Of a DNA stretch of 64,000 nt, positions 24,557 through 32,937 are shown one piece after another (position 1 is the stretch's first letter; every line of letters begins with the position of its first letter). The DNA is from Candidatus Poribacteria bacterium (GTDB lineage: Bacteria > Poribacteria > WGA-4E > WGA-3G): the NCBI GenBank assembly GCA_026706025.1, contig JAPOZO010000063.1, positions 310,001 through 374,000 on the forward strand, written 5' to 3'. The notes under the pieces were generated by a model. That model saw nothing but the letters and a program-made list of their open reading frames with translations, did not search any database and had not been told where the DNA came from. Both the position numbers and the translations under genes were made by a program.

Positions 24557-25330
24557 TTGCTACCGATTACAACGATTTGGTGGCGCGAAATCATCAGGTT
24601 TTATCGCCAACGGAGCCGACTCTTCAGTGCTATCGCGCAACCTTTGGTATTTTGGCTTCTCATTGGCAGCGGTTTGAGTGCCTCTTTTCAGCCCTCGGGG
24701 GCATCAGACGGACCCGGTTATATTGAATACTTTTATCCCGGTATCGTCGTTTTGGTCTTGCTTTTTACATCTATTTTCGCTACAATTTCTGTTGTCAATG
24801 ATCGGCGCGAAGGCTTCTTGCAGGGGGTACTCGTCGCACCAGTACCAAGGTGGCGGATTGTCTTCGCACAGGCGTTAGGTGGAACAACGTTAGCACTCTT
24901 ACAAGGTCTACTGCTATTGCTACTCGCACCAACGGTAGGCATTCGGTTCGGCGTAATCTCTCTCTTACTTTCGCTCGGTGTGATGGCACTTTTAGCGTTT
25001 GGTCTGACAAACCTCGGATTACTTATCGCGTGGCGGATGGATTCAACGCAAGGGTTTCATGCAATTATGAATCTCCTGCTAATCCCGATTTGGCTTCTCT
25101 CTGGCGCGTTTTTCCCGAGTACAGGTGTCCCTGGTTGGTTAGCATGGACAATGAAATTCAATCCACTCACGTATGGGCTTGCAGCTTTTCGACACAGCCT
25201 TTACCTTGATACCACCGCAAAAGCATTCGGAGAGGGACCGCCCTGGATCCTCTCGCTGCTGATTACCGGTCTGTTTTGTGTTTTGACGTACATAGGCGCA
25301 ACCCTTACAGCGTCTGCAGAAACGAATTAG
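24557..25330 (+). CDS. ABC-2 type permease
   Basis: The 257-residue protein has six hydrophobic helices and the ABC-2 pattern (NDRREGFLQGVLVAPVPRW in the coupling region; LLIPIWLLSGAFFP and FNPLTYGLAAFRHSL near the C terminus). It forms an exporter with the ATPase immediately upstream. The start is uncertain: the first usual codon is TTG at 24557, but the nearest ribosome site (GGAAGGA, 24533-24539) is 17 bases away; an ATT at 24548 would have the ideal distance. The substrate is unknown. Confidence 0.85.
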   Translation: MLPITTIWWREIIRFYRQRSRLFSAIAQPLVFWLLIGSGLSASFQPSGASDGPGYIEYFYPGIVVLVLLFTSIFATISVVNDRREGFLQGVLVAPVPRWRIVFAQALGGTTLALLQGLLLLLLAPTVGIRFGVISLLLSLGVMALLAFGLTNLGLLIAWRMDSTQGFHAIMNLLLIPIWLLSGAFFPSTGVPGWLAWTMKFNPLTYGLAAFRHSLYLDTTAKAFGEGPPWILSLLITGLFCVLTYIGATLTASAETN

Positions 25331-25402
25331 ACTTGTTAAAAACGAAACTCTTACGCGCTTGTCCCTTTTCAATGGGCGAAGCGCATTATTAAGGAGGACT
25401 GG

Positions 25403-26068
25403 ATGCTTCAATGGCTACCAGAGAACGTATCAACGTTCGGACAAGGCGTTGATAACCTCTTTCACGCTATTTATTGGATTACCCTCGTTGTGTTTATCCT
25501 TGTGATGGGCACGCTTATTGTTTTTCTAATTAAATATCGACATCAGGAAGGCAAAAAGGCGGACTACATTGAGGGGAGCACAACATTGGAAATCGTCTGG
25601 ACAGTTGTTACAACGCTGATTGTCTTTATCCTCGCGATGTTTAGTTACCCGCAATGGAACAATATTAAGTCGCCGACACAATTTCCTGAGAATCCAGATG
25701 TTGTCGTCCAGGTCAGTGGAAAACAGTTTAACTGGGATATGACCTATCCCGGCCCCGATAACGAGTTCGGGACAGACGACGACCTTGAATTGGAAAACGA
25801 ATTGCATGTCCCTGTCAACGCGGTCGTGCATATCCGTTTAACCTCTATAGATGTCATTCACAGTTTTTTTGTGCCACAGTTACGGCTCAAACAGGACGCA
25901 TTGCCGAACCGATTTATCAATGTCTGGTTTGAGGCGACACAGGCAGGACGCTATGAGATTCCTTGCGCCGAACTCTGTGGATTCGGACACTCCGGGATGC
26001 TCGGTTACCTTAATGTGCATACACAAGCAGACTATGATGCCTGGGTACAAGAAAGATGGCCGCAATAG
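25403..26068 (+). CDS. ctaC: Cytochrome c oxidase subunit II
   Basis: This 221-residue subunit has two membrane helices (about 20-45 and 62-85) and a periplasmic CuA domain. CuA ligands are visible in VIHSFFVP and in CAELCGFGHSGM (two Cys, His, Met). It accepts electrons from a cytochrome c or cupredoxin and hands them to subunit I. There is no fused cytochrome c domain, so it is not the caa3 form. AAGGAGGA precedes the ATG. It opens the oxidase gene set and is followed 20 bases later by ctaD. Confidence 0.95.
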   Translation: MLQWLPENVSTFGQGVDNLFHAIYWITLVVFILVMGTLIVFLIKYRHQEGKKADYIEGSTTLEIVWTVVTTLIVFILAMFSYPQWNNIKSPTQFPENPDVVVQVSGKQFNWDMTYPGPDNEFGTDDDLELENELHVPVNAVVHIRLTSIDVIHSFFVPQLRLKQDALPNRFINVWFEATQAGRYEIPCAELCGFGHSGMLGYLNVHTQADYDAWVQERWPQ

Positions 26069-26088
26069 GCTTAAGGAGGACGGTAAAT

Positions 26089-27957
26089 ATGCACGATAAC
26101 GAACATGCGTCACATGACCACGAAGAAAGTTTTATTCGTAAATACATCTTTTCGCTCGATCACAAGACAATCGGTAAGCAGTTCCTTATCTATGGACTGA
26201 TTATGTTCTTTGTCGGGGGCGGACTTGCACTGCTCTTTAGATGGCAACTCGCCTATCCTGATCAACCGCTACCGATCATCGGTGCCTCTCAACAGTATCT
26301 TGACGAAGGTGAAGTTGTCACTGGGGCTGACAGGATGTGGGAACGTATCTATGAGTCTGATAAAGAGGAATGGCTTGAGACAAACATGCCGAGTGGGGTC
26401 ATCACACCCGAATTCTACAACATGCTCTTTACGATGCATGCCACCATTATGGTGTTCTTCGTTGTTGTTCCTATCTTGGTGGGTGCCTTCGGGAACTTCC
26501 TGATTCCGTTGATGATCGGTACACGCGATATGGCGTTTCCGATTCTCAATATGCTCTCATTTTGGCTCGCGGTTCTCGCTGCAATTGTGATGGCGATCGG
26601 GTTTTTTGTACCCGGTGGACACGCTGCAGCCGGATGGACGGGCTACGCACCACTCTCTGCTGATCCACAGTGGACAGGCGTGGAGTGGGGACAGAACCTC
26701 TGGGCAATCAGTCTACTCATTCAAGGGTTCTCCTCTTTGGTAGGTTCTATTAACTACATCACCACGATTATCAATATGCGCGCACCGGGGATGACCTTCT
26801 TTCGCATGCCGTTAGTCATCTGGTCGCTTTTCATCGTCGCGATCCTCTTGCTACTCGCATTCCCTGTGTTGTCTTCCGCACTCGCACTTCTCATCTTTGA
26901 TAGGCTGGCGGGCACAACATTCTTCTCTGCAACAGCGGAAGGTGGGGGTGACCCGCTCCTCTGGCAGCATCTCTTCTGGTTCTTTGGGCACCCAGAGGTC
27001 TATATCCTCATATTACCCGGCATGGGAATCGCTTCCGAACTGATTCCTGTCTTTTCACGGAAACCGGTCTTCGGATATCGGTCCATGGTCTACGCAATGA
27101 TCGCCATCGCGTTTTTAGGTTGGATTGTCTGGGGGCACCACATGTTCCAAAGCGGTATGCGCTCCGAAATGGGTAACTTCTTCATGACAACAACCATGCT
27201 CATTGCGGTGCCTTCTGCCATTAAAACATTTAACTGGCTGGGGACAATGTTCCGCGGTTCAATCCGATTTACGACCCCGATGCTTCACGGTATCGCCTTC
27301 GTTTCAATGTTTGTCATTGGTGGACTTAGCGGTATCTACATGGCAAATACGCCAGTCGATATCTTCATCCACGATACTTACTACATTGTGGCGCATATTC
27401 ACTATGTTGTGTTCGGCGGAAGTCTGTTCGCTATCTTTGGTGGCATCATCTTTTGGTTCCCAAAGATGTATGGCCGCTATATGAACGATGCACTCTCCAA
27501 AATTCACTTTTGGTTGACGTTTATCGCATTCAACTGCACATTCTTCCCGATGCATATTCTCGGTGTCGGCGGACACATGCGACGCATCTCCAACCCGCAG
27601 CAGTATGAATTCTTGATGGAACCAACAACGATTAAGTTTTTAATGTGGCAGTTTGAATTCCAAGGATTTATAGGTATGAACATCTTTATCACAATGAGTG
27701 CCTTTACCCTTGGGTTCGCACAACTGATACTCGTCTTTAACTACTTCTGGAGCATGTACAAAGGTAAAGTCGCTGAACAGAATCCGTGGCAGGTCAATAC
27801 ACTGGAGTGGGAAGCACCGACACCTGTGCCACACGGCAACTTCGGTCAAATTCCAACTGTCTATCGGGGACCTTATGAATATAGTGTCCCCGGTGAAGAA
27901 TCTGATTGGATTCCGCAGGCACAACCTGAACATGAACCCGCTACAAGCGGAGACTGA
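26089..27957 (+). CDS. ctaD: Cytochrome c oxidase subunit I
   Basis: The protein (622 residues) is the heme-copper oxygen-reducing subunit. It contains GNFLIPLMIG (D-channel region), FFGHPEVYILILPG (CuB histidine, cross-linked tyrosine and the channel glutamate), WGHHMF (two CuB histidines) and DTYYIVAHIHYV (heme a3 and heme a histidines), so it is an A-type oxidase with all key residues. A His-rich N terminus (HDNEHASHDHE) precedes the first helix. The ATG at 26089 is chosen because AAGGAGGA lies eight bases upstream; the longer frame would begin inside ctaC. It pumps protons and reduces oxygen to water. Confidence 0.96.
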   Translation: MHDNEHASHDHEESFIRKYIFSLDHKTIGKQFLIYGLIMFFVGGGLALLFRWQLAYPDQPLPIIGASQQYLDEGEVVTGADRMWERIYESDKEEWLETNMPSGVITPEFYNMLFTMHATIMVFFVVVPILVGAFGNFLIPLMIGTRDMAFPILNMLSFWLAVLAAIVMAIGFFVPGGHAAAGWTGYAPLSADPQWTGVEWGQNLWAISLLIQGFSSLVGSINYITTIINMRAPGMTFFRMPLVIWSLFIVAILLLLAFPVLSSALALLIFDRLAGTTFFSATAEGGGDPLLWQHLFWFFGHPEVYILILPGMGIASELIPVFSRKPVFGYRSMVYAMIAIAFLGWIVWGHHMFQSGMRSEMGNFFMTTTMLIAVPSAIKTFNWLGTMFRGSIRFTTPMLHGIAFVSMFVIGGLSGIYMANTPVDIFIHDTYYIVAHIHYVVFGGSLFAIFGGIIFWFPKMYGRYMNDALSKIHFWLTFIAFNCTFFPMHILGVGGHMRRISNPQQYEFLMEPTTIKFLMWQFEFQGFIGMNIFITMSAFTLGFAQLILVFNYFWSMYKGKVAEQNPWQVNTLEWEAPTPVPHGNFGQIPTVYRGPYEYSVPGEESDWIPQAQPEHEPATSGD

Positions 27958-27963
27958 GCAGTT

Positions 27964-27988
27964 GTAGGCACGGTTTTCAACCGTGCCT
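27964..27988 (+). repeat. REP-like hairpin with 5' GTAG between ctaD and ctaA
   Basis: GTAG leads into AGGCACGGTT, loop TTC, AACCGTGCCT, a perfect ten-base-pair stem. There is no T-run after it, so it is a REP element that may slow polymerase or protect mRNA ends and is not a clear terminator. Confidence 0.8.
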
Positions 27989-28011
27989 CTGTAAAATTCT
28001 GAAAACGCAGC

Positions 28012-28959
28012 ATGGAAAATCACGCTAATTACAGTCCATGGCTACACAGAATGGCACGCCTCACCGCAGGCGCGACATTCTTGTTGATTGTCATTGGAGG
28101 GATTGTCACAAGCACAGATTCTGGATTGGCTGTCCCTGATTGGCCAACAACTTTCGGATACAATATGTTCCTCTATCCCTTATCCGAAATGGTAGGGGGC
28201 ATTCTGTATGAGCATAGCCATCGACTCATGGGTTCCCTCGTTGGAATCTTGACAATCGGTCTCTTATTCTTGATATTGGCGAGAGATTCCCGAAAATGGC
28301 TGAAATGGCTTGGACTCGCCGCACTTATCGCTGTTATTGTACAGGGCGTGCTCGGTGGGCTTCGCGTTACACAGATCAATCGCAACTTCGCCATAGTGCA
28401 TGCATGTCTCGCACAAGCATTTTTCGCACTGCTCTGTGGCATCGCTTGGTTCACCTCGCGTGAGTGGTGGAAAAATAAAACTGAAACCCCGGTTCGTAGG
28501 GGCGAGGTCGCCTCGCCCAGACTGCGAAGGCTCAGTCTGATTACGACATGCCTCATTTATATGCAGCTCATCTTTGGGGCGATTTTGCGACATACCGGCA
28601 GCAGACTTGACGCGCATCTCCTCTTTGCTTTCTTGGTGGCACTACATATCTTTTTGCTGGCAAGACGTTTGTTAGCAGTGGATAGTGAATCAGACGGAAT
28701 TGGACAATCAACGCCATTATTATTACTTGGACTGCTTGTCGTCCAGTTAATGCTCGGCACCGGAGCATTTTTCGCGAAACTAACCGCATTCGGGGAAACA
28801 TTCGCAGCAGCACTTACAGTCACAATTACCACTGCACACGTCGCAGTCGGCGCACTCATGTTGGTGAGCAGTTTTGTGCTTACCCTGAAGATTTACCGGT
28901 TCACTGACGCATCGGTAACTCTTGAAACAGCAGCGAGCGGTACACTGGTTACAGAGTAA
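28012..28959 (+). CDS. ctaA: Heme A synthase (CtaA/COX15 family)
   Basis: This 315-residue membrane protein has eight helices in two four-helix halves. Family features are GGIVTSTDSGLAVPDWPTTFG near the N terminus, the heme ligands in YEHSHRLMGS and IVHACLAQAFFA, and the corresponding ILRHTGSRLDAHL and TTAHVAVGALM segments of the second half. It oxidises heme O to heme A for the oxidase. The loop between helices 4 and 5 contains PVRRGEVASPRL, encoded by a GTAG hairpin repeat inserted in frame. It lies between ctaD and ctaB in the oxidase locus. Confidence 0.93.
   Translation: MENHANYSPWLHRMARLTAGATFLLIVIGGIVTSTDSGLAVPDWPTTFGYNMFLYPLSEMVGGILYEHSHRLMGSLVGILTIGLLFLILARDSRKWLKWLGLAALIAVIVQGVLGGLRVTQINRNFAIVHACLAQAFFALLCGIAWFTSREWWKNKTETPVRRGEVASPRLRRLSLITTCLIYMQLIFGAILRHTGSRLDAHLLFAFLVALHIFLLARRLLAVDSESDGIGQSTPLLLLGLLVVQLMLGTGAFFAKLTAFGETFAAALTVTITTAHVAVGALMLVSSFVLTLKIYRFTDASVTLETAASGTLVTE
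28496..28518 (+). repeat. REP-like hairpin inside the ctaA coding sequence
   Basis: GTAG plus GGGCGAGG, loop TCG, CCTCGCCC form a perfect 8-bp stem. The element is read in frame as part of a cytoplasmic or periplasmic loop of heme A synthase. Confidence 0.85.
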
Positions 28960-28969
28960 AATAAACATT

Positions 28970-29896
28970 ATGCCTTCAACAACGGTAACGTTACCAGACA
29001 ACACAGATACGGCAAATCCACCAGCGAAACACACGGTTTTTGCGCGACGCGCCGCTGACTATATTGAGTTCATCAAACCGAGGTTGGTGATGATGATCCT
29101 CGTTACGACCGCTGCTGGTTTCTATCTCGGTGCGCAGCAGACCGTAGATTGGCTGCGCTGCTTGCATACACTTATCGGGGCAGGATTGACAGCGGCGGGT
29201 GTATTAGGACTCAACCAATACCTTGAACGCGATGTAGATGCACAGATGAAACGGACGCAGGAGAGACCGCTCCCTGATGGTAGGATGAACCCGTTGGAGG
29301 CACTAATCGTTGGTGTTGTTCTCACAGGTAGCGGAATGCTTTACCTGACGTTCATTGTTAATACTTTGAGTGGATTCGTCATTTCGCTGATAGTCGTGAG
29401 TTACCTGTTTCTCTATACGCCGCTGAAGCGGAAGACTTCGCTGTGTACGCTGATCGGGGCAGTGCCGGGCGCGCTCCCGCCTGTCGTCGGATGGGTCGCA
29501 GCGCGAGGGACGCTAACAGGCGAGGCATGGGTGCTGTTTGCGATACTCTTTTTATGGCAGCTGCCGCATTCTCTTGCAATCGCCTACATCTATCGCGAAG
29601 ACTACGCAAAAGCCGGATTCCGCCTATTACCGGTCATTCATCCCGATGGCGCAAGCACGTGCCGTCAAATTGTGATTAATTGCGTCGCACTCCTCGGAAT
29701 AGGTTTGTTGCCTGCCTTGTACAACGTCGCAGGGAGTGTCTACTTTTTCACAGCACTGTTGACAGGTGGGACGTTTCTGGTATTCGGTATCTATTTACAA
29801 CGTACACGCTCCGTAAAAGCCGCACGCTACCTGTTATATGCATCGTTGCTTTATCTGCCAGTGGTATTTATCACAATGGCGTTGGATAAAATTTAG
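28970..29896 (+). CDS. ctaB: Protoheme IX farnesyltransferase (heme O synthase)
   Basis: The 308-residue UbiA-superfamily prenyltransferase attaches farnesyl to heme B to make heme O. The first Asp-rich motif is seen as NQYLERDVDAQMKRT followed by RPLPDG, and the second region as YIYREDYAKAGFRLLPV. About eight to nine helices are present. The ATG at 28970 is ten bases after the ctaA stop, with no evident ribosome site, so coupling to ctaA is likely. With ctaA it supplies heme A to subunit I. Confidence 0.94.
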   Translation: MPSTTVTLPDNTDTANPPAKHTVFARRAADYIEFIKPRLVMMILVTTAAGFYLGAQQTVDWLRCLHTLIGAGLTAAGVLGLNQYLERDVDAQMKRTQERPLPDGRMNPLEALIVGVVLTGSGMLYLTFIVNTLSGFVISLIVVSYLFLYTPLKRKTSLCTLIGAVPGALPPVVGWVAARGTLTGEAWVLFAILFLWQLPHSLAIAYIYREDYAKAGFRLLPVIHPDGASTCRQIVINCVALLGIGLLPALYNVAGSVYFFTALLTGGTFLVFGIYLQRTRSVKAARYLLYASLLYLPVVFITMALDKI

Positions 29897-29913
29897 ATTA
29901 ACGAGGAAGCAAA

Positions 29914-30309
29914 ATGAACGCGCCAGAGCATCGCAAGCGAAATCGCCGCCTCGGACTTATCTTGGCCCTGTTGTTTGTAGGATTATTTGCTATTGTGACA
30001 GCAGCGATAATTACAGGCAGCAAAGCACCGCAATCTGTTGAAAGTGTTGTAAGTAGTCTTGTTGTTCCGGTTCTGGGCATTATCGGGTTGCTATTGATTA
30101 TCGCAGCGATAGGGGAAATTGTTCAAAAGCGTCGCCTTACTATTATTTTATCTCTACTTGTGACAGTTCTTTTTGTCATAGGAGCAATAGCAGGGGGTGT
30201 TACTGCAACGATTTTAGGTGTTGCCGTTCGCATTATCGTCCTGCTACTGATTATTGCGGCGGTAGTTGAGATTGTTCTGCGAATTCTAAAAAATAGGGTG
30301 CGCGAATGA
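29914..30309 (+). CDS. Four-helix membrane protein of unknown function
   Basis: The 131-residue protein starts with a short basic segment (MNAPEHRKRNRRLG) and has four hydrophobic helices (about 12-33, 45-65, 73-97 and 100-122) in two similar halves, each ending (I/V)(G/V)EIV followed by basic residues. This pattern suggests an internal duplication. I do not recognise the family. GAGGA lies before the ATG, and the stop overlaps the start of the next subunit III gene, so it is part of the oxidase transcript and may be a small accessory subunit. Confidence 0.7.
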   Translation: MNAPEHRKRNRRLGLILALLFVGLFAIVTAAIITGSKAPQSVESVVSSLVVPVLGIIGLLLIIAAIGEIVQKRRLTIILSLLVTVLFVIGAIAGGVTATILGVAVRIIVLLLIIAAVVEIVLRILKNRVRE

Positions 30310-30899
30310 TGACACATAATAACTCTGAAGTCCAGGAACGACAACCTTTGAGTAACGCACGATTGGGCATATTGGTCCTACTCGGTGCGGAGACAATGCT
30401 GTTTTCGGGACTCATCGGTACGTTCCTCGTCTTTCGGGTCGGGAATGTCACATGGCCCCCGCCATCGCATATCGGGATTGAGTTGCCACGTGTCGTAACC
30501 GGCATTAATACCGCCCTGCTTCTGCTCAGTGGTTACACAATGTTTCAAGCGTGGCGCGCGATCCAGAAAGACAGCGTAAAGCAGCTCCGTAATTGGCTTT
30601 TAATCACAGGGATGCTTGGGCTGCTTTTCCTCGGTGTACAGGGGAGCGAGTGGGTACAACTCATTCGCAACGGGCTTACACTCCAGTCTGGTGTGTATGG
30701 CGGCATCTTCTATGTGCTTATCGGGTGCCACGCTGTTCACGTCCTGAGTGCTGTTATCTGGGTGTTCATAGTTTTTGGCATGGCGATGGCAGGACGGTTC
30801 TCTGCAGACCGTTACACGGGCGTTGATACTTGTGCGATCTACTGGATTTTTGTCGTCGCGCTCTGGCCAATTCTCTACGTTTTGGTGTATCTCTCGTAA
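30306..30899 (+). CDS. ctaE: Cytochrome c oxidase subunit III, copy 1
   Basis: This 197-residue protein has five helices and COX3-family features: LLGAETMLFSGLIGTFLVFR in helix 1, FLGVQGSEWVQLI, YVLIGCHAVHVLSAVIW and a final IYWIFVVALWPILYVLVYLS. It stabilises subunit I and helps proton supply. It lacks the first two helices of mitochondrial COX3, as is normal for short bacterial forms. The gene overlaps the previous one by four bases (ATGA). A second subunit III gene lies 380 bases downstream. Confidence 0.9.
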   Translation: MMTHNNSEVQERQPLSNARLGILVLLGAETMLFSGLIGTFLVFRVGNVTWPPPSHIGIELPRVVTGINTALLLLSGYTMFQAWRAIQKDSVKQLRNWLLITGMLGLLFLGVQGSEWVQLIRNGLTLQSGVYGGIFYVLIGCHAVHVLSAVIWVFIVFGMAMAGRFSADRYTGVDTCAIYWIFVVALWPILYVLVYLS

Positions 30900-30921
30900 G
30901 ATCGCGAAAGGAATTATTGGA

Positions 30922-31224
30922 ATGCATAGAATATTTTGGCGCAGCTTGCAAGCCAAAACTTGCTATACAACAGTCTTAGGGGCTTCCGTCTTGATACTTG
31001 TCATGCTTATTGCCCCGATGTCTCTTGAAGCATGCCCCGGGTGTAAAACACTTGATGATCCGATCGGTAAAGGTTTTAATTGGAGTATCCTTTTTATGAT
31101 AGCGATGCCCTTTACTATTTTTGGGATCATCGGCGGCACGATTTTTTTACAATGGAACGGTTATCGGTTATCTGTTATCGGTAGTCGGTTAAAGGAGCGT
31201 CTGCTACGCATCAGAAATTCTTAA
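30922..31224 (+). CDS. Small membrane protein with CPGC motif
   Basis: A 100-residue protein results from the ATG at 30922 (GAAAGGAA upstream). It has a signal or anchor helix (about 14-32) ending in LEACPGCKTLDDPIGKGF and a second helix (about 53-76). The two cysteines face the periplasm and could bind metal or exchange disulfides, which would suit an oxidase assembly role. The last 21 residues (from about GYRLSVIGSRL) are encoded by an F1 repeat, so the original C terminus was probably shorter or different. The family is unknown to me. Confidence 0.65.
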   Translation: MHRIFWRSLQAKTCYTTVLGASVLILVMLIAPMSLEACPGCKTLDDPIGKGFNWSILFMIAMPFTIFGIIGGTIFLQWNGYRLSVIGSRLKERLLRIRNS

Positions 31225-31262
31225 CTGACGACTGACAACTGATAACTGACAACTGATAATAA
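31145..31262. repeat. F1 palindromic repeat forming a gene end
   Basis: GGTTATCGGTTATCTGTTATCGG is complemented by CTGACAACTGATAACTGAC about 60 bases later. The left arm encodes the C terminus of the CPGC protein; the right arm fills the gap to the second subunit III gene. Confidence 0.75.
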
Positions 31263-31280
31263 ATAAAGGAGTTTAATGTA

Positions 31281-31931
31281 GTGGAACACGCTACCACTTT
31301 AGACCACACTGAAGACGTATACGAACCTTCACTTACGCCGGACAGCCTCGGCAAGCTCGGTATGTGGATTTTCCTCGTCGGGGATACCATGTCCTTTGGC
31401 GCGTTGCTTGCAGCGTACGCGGCGCTCCGGGCGGGTGCAGGCGTAGTCGGTTGGGTACCACCAGATGAAATCCTCGGTATTAACCTAACCGCAGCCATGA
31501 CATTTCTGCTGATATGCAGTAGTGTCACGATGGTGAAAGCACTGGAGTCGATTCAGAATGGCAATGTTTCACGCATGTGTCTGTTCCTTGGACTGACAAT
31601 TGCGGGTGGAATTATCTTCCTTGGACTACAGGCTTATGAATGGACACATTTGATTAAACACGGCTTGACTCTGACAGGTATCCCTGAGCACGGGTTAAAG
31701 AGTGCGACTATCAGTGGGTCAACGCTTTTTGGTCCCACTTTCTACGCCATCACAGGTTTCCACGGGATGCACGTGACTGGTGGTGTCATTTATCTCATCG
31801 TCATCTTGATACACGGTTTGCGTGGCAGATATACCGCTGAGTTTAACCATGAAGTGGAAATTGTTGGACTCTATTGGCACTTCGTTGACCTTATCTGGAT
31901 TATGGTCTTTACCTTCATTTATCTACTATAG
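31281..31931 (+). CDS. ctaE: Cytochrome c oxidase subunit III, copy 2
   Basis: This 216-residue COX3-family protein has five helices with LGMWIFLVGDTMSFGALLAAY, FLGLQAYEWTHLI, FYAITGFHGMHVTGGVIYL and a final VEIVGLYWHFVDLIWIMVFTF. It differs from copy 1 by an acidic N-terminal extension and an inserted loop (TGIPEHGLKSATISG). Translation begins at GTG 31281 with AAAGGAG at 31265-31271; the ATG at 31276 runs into a stop. Two subunit III genes in one locus may reflect alternative assembly or two oxidase isoforms sharing subunits I and II. Confidence 0.9.
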   Translation: MEHATTLDHTEDVYEPSLTPDSLGKLGMWIFLVGDTMSFGALLAAYAALRAGAGVVGWVPPDEILGINLTAAMTFLLICSSVTMVKALESIQNGNVSRMCLFLGLTIAGGIIFLGLQAYEWTHLIKHGLTLTGIPEHGLKSATISGSTLFGPTFYAITGFHGMHVTGGVIYLIVILIHGLRGRYTAEFNHEVEIVGLYWHFVDLIWIMVFTFIYLL

Positions 31932-31942
31932 GAGTAATAAGA

Positions 31943-32281
31943 ATGGCACAGGATGGACACACAGAACACCCGAAATACATGAATATCTTCTGGTGGCTTT
32001 TGGGGCTGACAGTCGCTGAGGTTTTGGTCGTGATTCCCGATCTCCCTATAGCAATCAAAGCCATCTTGCTTATCGGAATGGCATGTTCCAAGGCTGCCCT
32101 TGTCGCTATCTATTTCATGCATCTGAAGTTTGAAAGGAAAACATTAGCAGCTATCGTGATAACGCCCTTCCTTATCTGCGTTTTTCTCGTCGTCATGCTG
32201 ATGCCTGATCTCACATTAGATACACGACTCGATGGCATAGAGAAACCGGCAGCAGAAGTTGTGGATACGTCGGCTCACTAA
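31943..32281 (+). CDS. Cytochrome c oxidase subunit IV (prokaryotic type)
   Basis: The 112-residue protein has three helices (about 12-30, 36-56 and 64-85) and the motif KAALVAIYFMHLKFER, typical of bacterial cytochrome oxidase subunit IV/CyoD-like proteins. It lies 11 bases after subunit III copy 2 with an AGGAG site. Its role is structural, supporting assembly of CuB in subunit I. Confidence 0.87.
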   Translation: MAQDGHTEHPKYMNIFWWLLGLTVAEVLVVIPDLPIAIKAILLIGMACSKAALVAIYFMHLKFERKTLAAIVITPFLICVFLVVMLMPDLTLDTRLDGIEKPAAEVVDTSAH

Positions 32282-32301
32282 CTACCCACTGGGTTTGGAA
32301 T

Positions 32302-32937
32302 ATGGAAGCACAAGTCGATAATGCCACTAAAACGAAGCGAAAATTTGACAAAAGCACCCTCATCTGGGTCATGCTGGGTGTTATCATTATCGCTATCGCC
32401 GGGATTAACTTATGGTCGGTATTTGGCACCAAACCGGAAGTATTAACTGAAACTGCTTCTATCAGCGTGCCAGACTTTAGCCTGACGAACCAACAGGGAG
32501 AGCCATTAGGGTTATCCGACATGGCAGGCAAAATTTGGGTCGCGGATTTCATCTTCACCAACTGCCCAACGATTTGTCCAGCGATGACACAGGAGATGGC
32601 ACGCTTGCAATCCGAATTTGTTGCAGACCCCGTTTATTTCGTCTCGTTCTCTGTCGATCCAGAGCGGGATACGGCAGAAGTTCTCACGCGCTACGCAAAG
32701 GCTTATGGCGCAGACGATAGGCGTTGGCACTTTCTCACCGGCGACAAGGCACATATTTATCAGTTAGCCGAACATGGGTTCAGTTTGGCGGCGGGGCACA
32801 AGGGTAGCGAAATACTCCATAGCCCGCGGTTCGTTCTCGTCAAAGCGGATGGGAACATCCACGACTACTACGACAGTCGAAGTAAACCCGCGATGCTGCG
32901 TTTACGCCGAGATGTCAAAACGCTCCTCAAAAAATGA
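32302..32937 (+). CDS. SCO1/SenC family copper chaperone
   Basis: The 211-residue protein has one N-terminal helix (about 17-37) and a thioredoxin-like periplasmic domain. The copper ligands are the C-x3-C in NCPTICPAM and the histidine in ILHSPRFVLV. The family delivers copper to, or reduces, the CuA site of subunit II. SVDPERDT is also typical. Its stop overlaps the next start (ATGA), and it closes the oxidase locus. Confidence 0.93.
   Translation: MEAQVDNATKTKRKFDKSTLIWVMLGVIIIAIAGINLWSVFGTKPEVLTETASISVPDFSLTNQQGEPLGLSDMAGKIWVADFIFTNCPTICPAMTQEMARLQSEFVADPVYFVSFSVDPERDTAEVLTRYAKAYGADDRRWHFLTGDKAHIYQLAEHGFSLAAGHKGSEILHSPRFVLVKADGNIHDYYDSRSKPAMLRLRRDVKTLLKK

Noticed and set aside
27964-27988. 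Terminator between ctaD and ctaA
   Set aside because: The stem is strong but no T-run follows, and the element has the GTAG head of a dispersed REP family.
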